64,000 nt of DNA, from the NCBI RefSeq assembly GCF_008389435.1, contig NZ_VUYS01000003.1, positions 1 through 64,000 of the forward strand, in the 5' to 3' direction. The translations under genes were made by a program, and so were the position numbers. The notes under the pieces are model-generated. The model was not told the DNA's origin. It saw only the letters and a list, made by a program, of their open reading frames with translations, and did not search any database. This document shows, in pieces, positions 1 to 9,179 of the stretch. How positions within the stretch are numbered: the first letter of the stretch is position 1; the number at the start of each line of letters is the position of its first letter. The stretch comes from Candidatus Nitrosocosmicus agrestis (GTDB taxonomy: Archaea > Thermoproteota > Nitrososphaeria > Nitrososphaerales > Nitrososphaeraceae).

Positions 1-127
1 CCGAATGCTTTGATGACTACTTTCCGTGTAGAATGAAGAATTGTAAGTTAAAGCATGTAAGCAACTGGTTAAATCTCTTTGTCGATTATCATAACAAGGA
101 GTTAAAACGCGTTAACTGAACAGAGCC
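1..127 (+). mobile_element. Right end of an IS6-type insertion sequence (cut by window edge)
   Basis: The last 16 bases of this piece (112-127) equal the right terminal repeat of the complete element at 28577-29246: TTAACTGAACAGAGCC, the complement of GGCTCTGTTCAGTTAA. The DNA before it codes for the same transposase C-terminus. The left part lies outside the window. The orientation is the same as the complete copy, so the 28 kb between them is bounded by direct copies of one IS family. Confidence 0.88.
3..119 (+). CDS. IS6-family transposase, C-terminal fragment
   Basis: This partial reading frame runs from the window edge to TGA at 117-119 and gives 38 residues, including DDYFPCR and NWLNLFVDYHNKEL. 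It matches the end of the transposase in the 28.6 kb element, where the same segment reads YDYFPCR and NWLNLFVDFHNKEL. Because the two copies differ at many positions, they are diverged relatives and not a recent duplication. Whether the N-terminal part is intact cannot be seen. Confidence 0.85.
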   Translation, partial: ECFDDYFPCRMKNCKLKHVSNWLNLFVDYHNKELKRVN

Positions 128-341
128 CATACAACAGTCTACAATTTAATAATTGAAGAGTGTAATTTCCTAGCACCACAAAAAATTTGTATTTCTTAAT
201 CCAATTCATCCCTTGCTCAATAAAGTTCTTTTTGATTTAATTTAATCAAAACATATGCTATAGTTACTTTTTCAAAGTACGACTTTTCCAAACTATGAAT
301 AAATAAATTTGAATAGATTTATTTGAATTTATTTGGTTTCT

Positions 342-2045
342 TTACTGAAAATCTGATATTTCTCCCAATCTTTTTGTCAATTTGATGTTTTCTGAATAAT
401 CAACTGGACAGGTAATTACAGACACTGATTTGTTGTCTGCTAATGCATCAATCAGGGAAGGAAGAAGATCTTGTGTCTTTTTAACACGGTAACCTTTTGC
501 ACCAAAACTTTCTGCATATTTTACAAAATCGGGATTCTTAAAGTCCACGCCGGAATGGTGTCCAAATTCAGTATCCATTTTCCATTTTATCAATCCATAG
601 GATTGATCTTCCCATATTAAAACTACAATCGGAACTTTCTCTCTAACAGCGGTGGCTAGTTCATTTCCAAGCATAAGAAAACCTCCGTCTCCTGTTGCCG
701 CCAAAACTTTGTCACCTGGCTTCGCCATTTTCACTCCTATTGCACCTGGAAGGGCAAAAGACATTGTGGATAATCCGTTTGAAATAAGGCATGTATTAGG
801 ACAATAGGTGGGATATAACCTGGCCATCCACATCTTCAAAGCCCCTGTGTCAACTAAACCTATGTCTTTGTTTCCAAGGGCTTTACGTATGTCATACACT
901 ATCCTTTGTGGCTTTACTGGAAAAGATTCTGATTGCTTTCCATATTCTAATTCCTTTCTTAAAAGACTCTGAATTTTGCAAGAATTCGCTATGTCCGTTT
1001 CCTTTCTGGCTATTCCTTTGGTAAGTTCTAGAAGAGTTTGTGACATGTCTCCTTGGATACCAACTGTTACTGTATAATGAGCATCGACTTCAGCAGGATG
1101 AGTTGAGATGTGAATTATTTGCTTATCATCATTCGGATTTATTTTTATTGGGTCAAATTCTTGCATATCATATCCTACACACAGCAGCAGATCAGCTCTA
1201 TCAAAACCAAAGTTAACGTAATCATGATGCATAAATCCTACAGTCCCAAGGGAATTTGGGTGATCATCAGGAAATACGCCTTTACCCATAAAAGTAGTGG
1301 CTACTGGAACATTTGTATGTTCTGCAAATTTAACTAGTGCTTGTTGTGAATCACTTCTTGCAGCCCCATGACCCGCAAGGACAATTGGATTTCTTGAATT
1401 TCTTAACAAGTCCTTAGCACGAAGGAGCTGAGATTCAGAAGGCGAACCTGGATATACTCTTGAAACATGTAGGGGTTGAATTTCTTTTCTAATTGTCGTT
1501 TTTTCTAACTCTTCTGGAATGGCTAAATAACATGCACCAGGTCGTTCGGTTTGCGATATCTTGAATGCTTTTCTAACCATTACTGGCATAGTTTCAGGAA
1601 GTTTGATTTCAGAAGACCATTTTGTTACTGATTTAAACATACTCACCAAGTCTACATATTGATGCGTTTCCCTATAGGAGCGGTAAAGGCCAACCTGTGC
1701 ACTAATGGCCACAAGGGGTGAACTATCTGTATTAGCATCTGCTGTTCCCAATAGTAGATTTATGGCTCCTGGACCCAATGTAGATAAACAAACTCCTGCT
1801 TTTCCTGTAACACGTCCATACATTTCAGCCATAAAAGATGCCGACTGTTCATGATGTACTAAAACGAACCGGATCGTAGATGAGTTATACAATGCATCAA
1901 TAATGTGGATATTTTCTTCTCCTGGTATTCCAAATACATATTCTACTCCTTCATTTTCAAGGCATCTGACGAAAAGATCTGAAAAAGCCGTCAATATCGG
2001 TTCATCAAAACGCTTCATTCTATGATGACCTGATTTTTTATTCAT
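342..2045 (-). CDS. Thiamine-diphosphate enzyme, acetolactate synthase-like (AlsS type)
   Basis: A 567-residue protein with the three domains of the ThDP decarboxylase superfamily. The N-terminal pyrimidine-binding domain has the catalytic Glu in HHEQSASFMAEMYGR and the following STLGPGA motif. A middle Rossmann-like domain follows (VGYDMQEFDP). The C-terminal pyrophosphate-binding domain carries GDGGFLMLGNELATA and ends the metal site near EDQSYG. The HQYVDLVSMFKSVTKW segment and the middle-domain signature resemble catabolic acetolactate synthase (two pyruvate to acetolactate plus CO2) more than anabolic IlvB. No small regulatory subunit gene is adjacent. A close alternative is another pyruvate- or oxalyl-CoA-type ThDP enzyme. 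An internal Met at residue 10 is a possible start. The gene stands alone, with the IS end downstream. Confidence 0.8.
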   Translation of the reverse strand: MNKKSGHHRMKRFDEPILTAFSDLFVRCLENEGVEYVFGIPGEENIHIIDALYNSSTIRFVLVHHEQSASFMAEMYGRVTGKAGVCLSTLGPGAINLLLGTADANTDSSPLVAISAQVGLYRSYRETHQYVDLVSMFKSVTKWSSEIKLPETMPVMVRKAFKISQTERPGACYLAIPEELEKTTIRKEIQPLHVSRVYPGSPSESQLLRAKDLLRNSRNPIVLAGHGAARSDSQQALVKFAEHTNVPVATTFMGKGVFPDDHPNSLGTVGFMHHDYVNFGFDRADLLLCVGYDMQEFDPIKINPNDDKQIIHISTHPAEVDAHYTVTVGIQGDMSQTLLELTKGIARKETDIANSCKIQSLLRKELEYGKQSESFPVKPQRIVYDIRKALGNKDIGLVDTGALKMWMARLYPTYCPNTCLISNGLSTMSFALPGAIGVKMAKPGDKVLAATGDGGFLMLGNELATAVREKVPIVVLIWEDQSYGLIKWKMDTEFGHHSGVDFKNPDFVKYAESFGAKGYRVKKTQDLLPSLIDALADNKSVSVITCPVDYSENIKLTKRLGEISDFQ

Positions 2046-2365
2046 GCTAGGATATCTTACCTGAAGTAAACAAGATTATAAATCTGAATGTGTTACCTAT
2101 TGAAAGTCAGGAGTTCCTTAATCTATAATTGATAAATACGATTGATTGGATTACCGATCTTGGTTTCGGAATGCAAATACGGTAATGATCATCTGTCTGT
2201 AGATAAAGACGATGTCAAATAAACTCTACTAGTATTGCAGTTTTACTAATATTTGTGAAACTGACCATCCTTGTTCTTCAGAGACAAACGATGCATTCTT
2301 TAATTTTAAGTGAATAAAAATGCCGTTATGATGATAATTAATCCTCTACCAAAACATATTCTTCA
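2046..2365. other. Intergenic stretch, no gene seen
   Basis: About 320 bases of AT-rich DNA between the acetolactate-synthase-like gene and the next small gene. It must hold the promoter of the former on the minus strand. No ORF, RNA gene or repeat was recognised. Confidence 0.5.
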
Positions 2366-2575
2366 TTAGTTTTGAATTCTCTCTAATACGTCTTGGTAAT
2401 TTGTTAATGGTACTATTTCTACTGTGTTAAAGGTTGATATTCCAGATTCAATACACAGCTGCTCAATACCGTGAGCACTCTCGGAATGAACCAAAATAAA
2501 CCATTCATGTTCTAAAACTGACATATAAAAGCCGCTAATTTCCTGCACGTTATACTTTGCCGCATTGGATCGCAA
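2366..2575 (-). CDS. Small conserved-looking protein, possibly DUF3303-like
   Basis: About 69 residues, containing EHEWFILVHSESAHGIEQL and TVEIVPLTNYQDVLERI. The pattern of a short ferredoxin-like fold (strand with bulky aromatics, helix, strand ending in E-I-V-P-L) recalls small thaumarchaeal DUF3303-type proteins, but this is only a resemblance. The start is unsure. TTG at 2575 is the first usual start codon, but the frame stays open for 12 more codons upstream and an AAGGAG-like sequence lies within that extension (about 2601-2606). The true start may therefore be a non-ATG codon further upstream. Confidence 0.5.
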   Translation of the reverse strand: MRSNAAKYNVQEISGFYMSVLEHEWFILVHSESAHGIEQLCIESGISTFNTVEIVPLTNYQDVLERIQN

Positions 2576-3479
2576 TTTGTTATATGTCTCTTTAAAAATC
2601 TCCTTTTTGTATTATTGAGAGGACATGACTCAGGACTGTGAATAGCAAAAATTCCAAATAGTTTACTTGGTGAACCCACCTGTCTCGATGACTATTGTCC
2701 TAATATATTTTAAGGTATTTACATCTGTGGTAATTCTAATACTGTTGATTTATTGACAACTCATAAAAGTTCCAATTCGACTAAGTATTATCAATTGTGA
2801 AAACATTTAGCAATACTTCATCATGGAAGTTACAAATTGGTTTAGCAAATTTTTAATGAGTACCTTGCCAAAAAATATTCTTATATTAAATATCAAAATT
2901 GAGTTATCGAAGGATTAATTTGATTTCTTGTTTCTATGACAAAAATATGAAATAATTTCCTGCTATGATAGTATAGAAATTGACTCCTTTGAAATTAGTA
3001 AATATAAGAATACAATAATATGTTTTGATGAATTTCACTTTATTTACTAAATGGTAAAACCTTACTAGCTGAGTAAATATTAAATCTTTTGGATTTATCA
3101 TGGTAACAATTAAAATGAGAATTATAAAGGTGTGGCTCAATTGTATAATATCATTAACTCTGAAAAAGCCTTGAAAGATTGTCGTATTTATGTGGGAATC
3201 TCAAATATTAGGGTTTATAAATATATTATGGGGATCTTTTCTTATTTTAAATGTTAAAGTTTTAAAACTTGTTCCTGTCTTCTCATATCCTTTGAGTTTT
3301 TTGCCGGTTCATTTGATAGATTGAAATAGGCTTTAAGACCAAAAAATTACCTATTATCTTTGAATATCTCCTATTGAATTTTTGAGATTGACCTGTAAGG
3401 AAATTATAAAGTAAGTGGAATGCTCTGTTCATCATGTCAAAATTAAACCTTTTATATATCTAAATTCTAGAACAATCTG
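2576..3479. other. Long intergenic stretch, no gene seen
   Basis: Roughly 900 bases, very AT-rich. A 68-codon minus-strand frame (2934-3140) is composed almost only of Ile, Phe, Leu and Tyr and is not credible as a gene. The last ~100 bases should hold the promoter of the secreted protein at 3480. No repeat or RNA was recognised. Confidence 0.5.
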
Positions 3480-3905
3480 ATGGATACTAATCTAAAGATT
3501 CTTTTGATCGCTTTTGTCACGGGCTCAATGACCTTGGCACCAAGTCTAATTTTTATTAATTCTGTTGCCGCTGCACCTTATTACTGTAAAGACTACAAAG
3601 GAGTATCTCAGAACTGGATAAATGGATGCCAACAGGGATGGTGGGATCATAATCATTGCAACGCTTACGATCCTGACGGTGAATCCAATGCATTCTATAA
3701 CGGCTATAATGTGGGGTGGAAAAAAGGTGAATGCCAGTCTGCGCCTCCTTACTATTGCTCTAATTACTCTGGAAAAAGTAACACTTGGATAAATGGATGC
3801 CAACAGGGATGGTGGGATCATAATCATTGTTGGGGATACTCTCCAGGTACTGGTGTTTACGCAAAAGGATACAGTGTGGGTTGGACAAAAGGACAATGCA
3901 AATAG
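3480..3905 (+). CDS. Secreted cysteine-rich protein with two tandem domains
   Basis: 141 residues. Residues 1-32 form a signal peptide ending near SVAAA. Two copies of one ~50-residue module follow. Each has YYC-x2-Y-x-G-x-S, then WINGCQQGWWDHNHC, then a GY-x-VGW-x-KG-x-C ending, so every module holds four Cys and two His. Even Cys numbers in an exported protein suggest disulfides. The paired His (HNH) and Trp-rich core could also bind a metal or a surface ligand. The module is not one I can name. The start ATG directly follows an AT-rich promoter region. The gene has no close partner: the next gene downstream is on the other strand. Confidence 0.78.
   Translation: MDTNLKILLIAFVTGSMTLAPSLIFINSVAAAPYYCKDYKGVSQNWINGCQQGWWDHNHCNAYDPDGESNAFYNGYNVGWKKGECQSAPPYYCSNYSGKSNTWINGCQQGWWDHNHCWGYSPGTGVYAKGYSVGWTKGQCK
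3615..3658 (+). repeat. Direct repeat within the tandem-domain gene, copy 1
   Basis: A 44-base stretch identical to 3786-3829. It encodes the core of each module (W-I-N-G-C-Q-Q-G-W-W-D-H-N-H). Synonymous positions are identical too, while flanking parts of the modules differ, so either the duplication is recent or this block is kept alike by gene conversion. Confidence 0.9.
3786..3829 (+). repeat. Direct repeat within the tandem-domain gene, copy 2
   Basis: This is the second 44-base identical copy, 171 bases downstream of the first, encoding the same W-I-N-G-C...H-N-H core of module two. Confidence 0.9.
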
Positions 3906-4106
3906 CTTGAGAATCTTTATCTCTTTTTATTTACATTATCAGGACATTCTCATAATTAGATGGAATCAATTAGTAAAGATTCAAAAGATTGATTGTCAAA
4001 AACCTTGCTATCAATACTTGAACTTTTTCTAAAAAAATTGCTTACTGTGATTAAAAATGAAAAGATGATGAACTATAAAAATGAATTTTCATCTTTTTAT
4101 CATACG

Positions 4107-4811
4107 CTATTGTACATTAACACTTCCAACCATCCACGGATGTAGGATACAAACGTAGGGGTATATTCCGGGCTTTTCAAAGGTTACAGTAAACGTGTTT
4201 CCAGCACCAGGAAATTCTTGTTCGAAACCTTGGGGCAGAAACCAGCCCGAGTTAACATATTTTTCTGTGCCGGTCATAGTGTAATTTGCATTTGGATTCA
4301 TAAAGTTTGCACTGCCGTTTGAATCTATCACGACAGGGTTAAAGGTCCTTGCGTTTACTGCTATGAGTGTATTGGTGCCATCAGTTCCTGGTATTAATAT
4401 TGGTTCATTATTAGATCCTGGAGGAAGTGTCATGAATTCTGTGGCGTTAGATACCCCGAGAGGTGATACAACATCCGCCATAGTATTGTTATCACGAACG
4501 AACGTTACAGTGTGAGGTTCGCCTACAGTTGTTGGATTATCCCATGTTACACTTTGGCCAGCTTTAATGTTGATACTTTGAGGTATATATATTGTCCATG
4601 GAGCTGTTCCATTGCCTCCCCCTGCAGCCACCCTGACTGGTTCGCTATTCTGAGTTTGATTCGAACTGGTTGTTGCAAGAACTATTTCGGTAGCTCCATT
4701 TGTTGAAAATATCATTAAGATAGTAATAATTGTCGCTGCTATCATTATTGATGCCTTTGAGACTATTGTTGATGTTTTTGCCATCTTCAATAGCAAAAGA
4801 GAGATCCTCAT
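4107..4811 (-). CDS. Exported cupredoxin (plastocyanin-like blue copper protein)
   Basis: 234 residues with an N-terminal hydrophobic signal or anchor (about residues 20-46). A cupredoxin fold spread over the rest carries His in GEPHTVTFV, then C-x4-H-x2-M in YVCILHPWMVGSV at the C-terminus: the four ligands of a type 1 copper site. A long insert of about 80 residues separates the first His strand from the rest. In ammonia-oxidising archaea many such proteins are thought to replace cytochrome c as electron carriers outside the membrane. That role here is inferred. An alternative start is Met10 (4784). A related but smaller cupredoxin sits beside cytochrome b at 41548. Confidence 0.85.
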   Translation of the reverse strand: MRISLLLLKMAKTSTIVSKASIMIAATIITILMIFSTNGATEIVLATTSSNQTQNSEPVRVAAGGGNGTAPWTIYIPQSINIKAGQSVTWDNPTTVGEPHTVTFVRDNNTMADVVSPLGVSNATEFMTLPPGSNNEPILIPGTDGTNTLIAVNARTFNPVVIDSNGSANFMNPNANYTMTGTEKYVNSGWFLPQGFEQEFPGAGNTFTVTFEKPGIYPYVCILHPWMVGSVNVQ

Positions 4812-6334
4812 GATATATTCTTATCTGGCAGCATATATTCAATAGAATCTTTTTATCTGTACTTCTAATACCTTACATGTAAAATCTGAGACTAACTGCC
4901 AATTGCTAGTTTGTATAATTTAGAACGACCAAAGAAGTCAACATACTGGTAATGTATCTCGGGCTGTTGATTGACATAGGGGAAAGGATAAAAAATACAT
5001 CATCATATATAATTATGCAATGGAATTTTACAAACTCACTTCCAATCTCAAACTATTGATTTTTAAGATAAAAACCTCTTTAAGGCCAAAAAATAGAACC
5101 GGTAAAATGTAGATTATGAGTTGCAGCAAGATGACTATGAACTACAAGGTCTAAAAAATTTTTATTCTATTGCACACCTAATACGAATCAAGTTATACTG
5201 ATCTGTTTAATTTAACTAATTCACTAATTATAGATCGTTCTTTTACCGTGAATTTTTAATTCATTTCTTACAGTAATTATATTTTAAAAATAATAGAAAA
5301 TTGAGAGATTTGAAATTATTCGATCCCTAACTTAGGTAAGATAATCTCTTTTCGTGATTTTTTCTAGATCGTTTGTCTGATACTACGAGTATGGTGACTC
5401 TATAACACCAATAGCAATAATAATGGTAGGAGTAACATTTCAGTTAAAAAGATTATGAGATTGTAAATTGAAACTGTCCATGTAACCTAAACCTAAGATG
5501 GGCTGTAGTATTATCTTGACTAATAGATATGTTTTATTAAATTCTGTAATCGACCTTGAATACGATGCGTATATTGGAAATCGTTGATAAATTTGCAGCA
5601 GACTCATTATTGGGTGAAACATTGACGATTGTGGTATTTGTACAAGGAGCCATAACTGAAGGTTAAAATGCTGACTTGAAAACAGGTATCACATAATTGT
5701 TATTATAAAACAGAATATTACTTTATGAAAATGCAACAATGGCGCAATTGAAGAAATCCAATGGTCACAATCCCTTTACAATTTTTAGTCAAAAATCAAT
5801 ATTTAAAACTGTCGCATATTCTCATTTTCGTAACTTTTAGTTTTCTTAGTATTTTTTGATACATTAAATCTAATTTGAAATTTAACTTTGATATATTTAG
5901 TTAGTAACCTACTTCATAATTGAAAAAGTTAGTTCGCAAATATATATTATTATTATAAAATATATCAAGGTCTCAATAAAATTATTTTAATTAGAACCTG
6001 ACATAGCGAAACCAAATCTTTTTTTACACTTCACATGAATTCGTGTTCTTTTTGACAACCATTTAGTTTATGATGACCTTGTTTGCATTATTTTATCTTG
6101 GATAGACTCCTTTGCCTCATGAATTTAACCTATTTATCAAGTATTTTTAAACACTATTTCGATAGGTGTTTTTCTTCAATTTCAAGATTAGGTAGCATCG
6201 GCAAAACTGTACTTGGTTACAAAGTTTTCTGCTTATTTATAATATATATTTACTTCTCAATCTAAGAGATCATTTAAGAAATAAAAGCAAACAATAAAAA
6301 AATAAATGTTGAGGGAGCATTTGACAAACCATTA
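4812..6334. other. 1.5-kb intergenic stretch, no credible gene
   Basis: Very AT-rich. Two ~60-codon frames (5440-5622 minus, 6083-6265 plus) lack start context and have compositions typical of random AT-rich DNA. The first ~60 bases should contain the promoter of the cupredoxin gene. No hairpin, repeat or transposase remnant was recognised by eye. Confidence 0.45.
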
Positions 6335-6568
6335 ATGGATCCGAATGGCAATGGGTTAAACGACCCGAGTAGATCTCGATGGACAATTGAGATTACCCCT
6401 CTTTTTAATCAGGACAAAGTAGAACATGCGTTTAAAGATAAATATTCTATAGTTAGGAAAACTTTTGTAGACGAGAAACTAATAGAATCAGAAAATATTA
6501 TTGTAAGTAGAAAAAATCTTCTTCAACTAAAAGACAAAATTGAATCGATATTAAATGAATGTATGTAG
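6335..6568 (+). CDS. Small uncharacterised protein
   Basis: 77 residues, charged, starting MDPNGNGLNDPSRSRWTIEI. It has a predicted strand (RWTIEITPLF), a strand-turn around YSIVRKTFVDEKLIES and a C-terminal helix (RKNLLQLKDKIESIL). A GAGGGAG sequence lies about 15-20 bases before ATG 6335. The balanced amino-acid use and clear secondary-structure pattern make it look like a real cytoplasmic gene, but I recognise no family. It stands alone between long intergenic regions. Confidence 0.55.
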   Translation: MDPNGNGLNDPSRSRWTIEITPLFNQDKVEHAFKDKYSIVRKTFVDEKLIESENIIVSRKNLLQLKDKIESILNECM

Positions 6569-6835
6569 ATCTAAAACAAACATTTTGGGTGTTCATACAA
6601 TTTAAAATTTTATCTTAGGCTATAATCCTTATCTTTTAGATAATTTTAGATCCTTTAGTAGCTTTGGATCCGGTGAATTGCATTTTTAATATGTATAATT
6701 CGTTTTGAAAAATTAATTACAATACGTGGTTCTATAAATATTATATTAAATAAAAATAAAGAGATAACTCAATACCCCTTGTTCGATACTAATTCTTGAG
6801 TATTTTAAAGGCTAAAGATGACTTACGAATCTGTT

Positions 6836-7897
6836 CTATGAGATTAATTGTTTTATCCATAGCAATGTCCATGAATTTGACGGACCTTGTATTGGGCGAT
6901 AAGAGACCAATGCATCTATACCGTCAATATCTTCAGTCAAAGTCCCGTTTCTTCCCTCAAGTGCTAGTTTAAATGCAATTAAATCGTCAAAAGAAGTTCT
7001 ATTTGATGAATTCATCAAGTTTGATTTTGAGCTGGAAATAATCGTGCCGTTGCCATCTGTCAATACCATTACTTCTTTAGATTTGTCCAAATTTGCTTTG
7101 GTGTTTAGTAACTTATCAAATGTGTTAAAGTTTAGCCCTGAAGATAAAATTCCAGCCAATTGAAAAGAATTTGAACTGTTCTTAAATGATCCATTTACCT
7201 TTACATTTTCGAACAATGGTACTGCAAGCTGTGCCTGTTTTTGACCTGACGATGCTGAGATGATTACATTACCTAGAAAAGGCTTGTGAGAGTTTGTGAC
7301 ATTCTTGTAATAGTCTCGAAAGGATAGATTATGAGTCGTAAGATTTATCTGACGTGAAAAAGGTTCAAGCAAATAGACATCCCCATTAGGTAATTGAAAC
7401 AAAATCGATACAAAATTTTCGGGATACTGGGAAAGAAGATACCTTACCATGTCTCTTTTCGCCAAATCTAATCCCTCTGGAATACCATTTAGTTTTTCTT
7501 GATCGATTTGATTGATAAACGACATGTTTCTAATTTGAGGTACAAAACTAGTGGTTTCTAGTATTGCCTCGGATTTATCAATAACGTTTTCTATTTTAAC
7601 CCCTATTAAATCGAGCAATAATGCTCTTTCTTGAATACTATTATCATAACTTTGTTTGAATTGTTTCTTGCTTTGTTTATTGGATATATCTGAAATTTCG
7701 CTTGGTAAATTTGAATCCGTTTGGTTGGAAATTGGGATGTTATTTGGCTTATCAAGACTATTAGAAGTATTTGAACCCAATTGTCCATATACATTTGGGT
7801 TTGAGAATGTCAAAATTAGAATTACGATAGTGACTGCTATGATGCCGAACCTAAAAGAGTTAAGATTCTGATACTCATTCAATAAATTTTTAGTCAT
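6836..7897 (-). CDS. Exported Cache-domain protein, apparently without an output domain
   Basis: 353 residues. One N-terminal membrane helix (about 17-36) precedes an extracellular region with a double-Cache-like core: a long helix (residues 85-125), LSFRDYYKNVTNSHKPF and QAQLAVPLFENVKVNG, then a second lobe with VMVLTDGNGTIISSS. Cache domains bind small ligands outside the cell in histidine kinases and chemoreceptors. This protein ends just after the second lobe (LLWIKQLIS), so it has no second membrane helix, HAMP or kinase part. No kinase gene follows. It may be a stand-alone ligand-binding protein or a truncated receptor. The N-terminal linker is rich in Asn and Ser, as in other archaeal exported proteins. 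Confidence 0.7.
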   Translation of the reverse strand: MTKNLLNEYQNLNSFRFGIIAVTIVILILTFSNPNVYGQLGSNTSNSLDKPNNIPISNQTDSNLPSEISDISNKQSKKQFKQSYDNSIQERALLLDLIGVKIENVIDKSEAILETTSFVPQIRNMSFINQIDQEKLNGIPEGLDLAKRDMVRYLLSQYPENFVSILFQLPNGDVYLLEPFSRQINLTTHNLSFRDYYKNVTNSHKPFLGNVIISASSGQKQAQLAVPLFENVKVNGSFKNSSNSFQLAGILSSGLNFNTFDKLLNTKANLDKSKEVMVLTDGNGTIISSSKSNLMNSSNRTSFDDLIAFKLALEGRNGTLTEDIDGIDALVSYRPIQGPSNSWTLLWIKQLIS

Positions 7898-9179
7898 TAT
7901 CTAAGATGCATAAATTATTCCTGTAAAATATCTTTCTAATGAGGTTCAGATAGTTATTTTGAAAATTTATTTTTGCCTTTGATTTAATTTGATACTTTTC
8001 CTTTTGTCGTACGGGAGTCGAGATGCAACTAAATTACCTTGTATTATATTCTGTTATATTAATATTTTTTCATTTTTATTAATTTACTCTTAAACTGAAA
8101 TATATATTTAGAACATTTGCCTTCGTTTCCATAAATATGTCTCTCTCTATTTCTATCGTAATACTCTATATGTCATCTACTTTTCCTGATTTTGGAAGTG
8201 AGTCGTTGTATTATTATTTTGAAATATATAATTTTCGTGGTTATTATTTATCAACCCAAAATTGTTGTTGATTTATTTAATATTAAATACTTCTTATTGG
8301 GTCATTGCTTTGCACGCATTGAATTATTACAATGCAGGCAACCAATAACTCCATTATTGGTTGCAATCTGATTTATTTAACTGTAGGAATGCGAATCAAC
8401 TGCTTTAATACGTCTCAAAAATTTTTTGCAATAATTATTATAGTAATTTACTGTCCTATCTATAACAATGCCTTATTTAAGTACTATTTGTTAACGTGGC
8501 AACTGATTAATAAATTGAAAACAAAATATGTGATATATCTACCTCAAGTTATATTAAATCTCCTAAACTACTGTTTTAAATTGACCATTAGCCGGTTTCA
8601 TATTCGAATTGGGAGGTCTTGGATCATTGTAAGCATTAATTTTGTTCCCAACCATTCGACCGATACTTGCTTCATTGTTAAAGCAATATGGATGGGATTG
8701 ATTGATTCTTATACTGAACTAATAATTGGCTTTGTATTGCATGTAAATACTGGAACTATATTTGGTACGGTGTGGTTACTTTAGGAACGAATTACTCTAT
8801 GTAATGCTTTACATGGGTTAAGGACCGCTGTAATAGGAGGTGTATTTTGAGGATAGTTTTATCCATTCTGTGACCTCCATGTAAATACAATCAATGCTTG
8901 GTGTTCTTGATAGTGATGTATCTCTAAATCAATATGTATTATCTATATTTTCAATTTTAATGATGTGTATTTTACGATCATTTTGGGACCTTAGTTATTT
9001 CATATATATCATAGAACGTTACTTAGATACATTTTTAACAGGATGATACATATACAGGCGCTATGTATTAAAGGTCAGCTTATTATTGATTAATTTGATA
9101 TGTATAATGAAATTTCAATTTATAGTTGATATAAGTAATACTGAATAAAAAATAATATGCAAAGGAACGTCATATTACC
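7898..9179. other. 1.3-kb intergenic stretch with a strong hairpin and possible gene debris
   Basis: Contains the perfect inverted repeat at 8338-8364. A 150-codon plus-strand frame (8332-8784) starts inside that hairpin and has an unlikely Ile/Asn/Leu-rich composition. The minus strand over about 8590-8880 gives broken frames whose fragments (for example CNTKPIISSV followed by NPIHIAL) look faintly like a YVTN beta-propeller repeat, so decayed coding DNA is possible. Nothing intact was found. Confidence 0.4.
8338..8364. repeat. Perfect 11-bp inverted repeat (hairpin)
   Basis: GCAACCAATAA at 8338-8348 and TTATTGGTTGC at 8354-8364 are exact reverse complements around a 5-base spacer CTCCA. 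It lies more than 400 bases from the nearest intact gene. It could be an operator, the stem of a small RNA or an old terminator. No T-run follows on the plus strand, which argues against a simple terminator. Confidence 0.75.

Noticed and set aside
2934-3140. 68-codon minus-strand frame
   Set aside because: Almost only Ile, Phe, Tyr and Leu, as in random AT-rich DNA.
3615-3829. Short direct repeat considered as CRISPR
   Set aside because: Only two copies, both within one coding frame. No array of evenly spaced repeats was found anywhere in the window.
3546-3896. 116-codon minus-strand frame opposite the tandem-domain gene
   Set aside because: It is the complement of a Cys/Trp-rich repeat gene. 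Its composition is Ile/Arg-rich, and the plus frame has a signal peptide and duplicated domains.
8332-8784. 150-codon plus-strand frame
   Set aside because: Starts inside the perfect hairpin, has no ribosome-binding site, and is Ile/Asn/Leu-rich in a way typical of AT-rich non-coding DNA.
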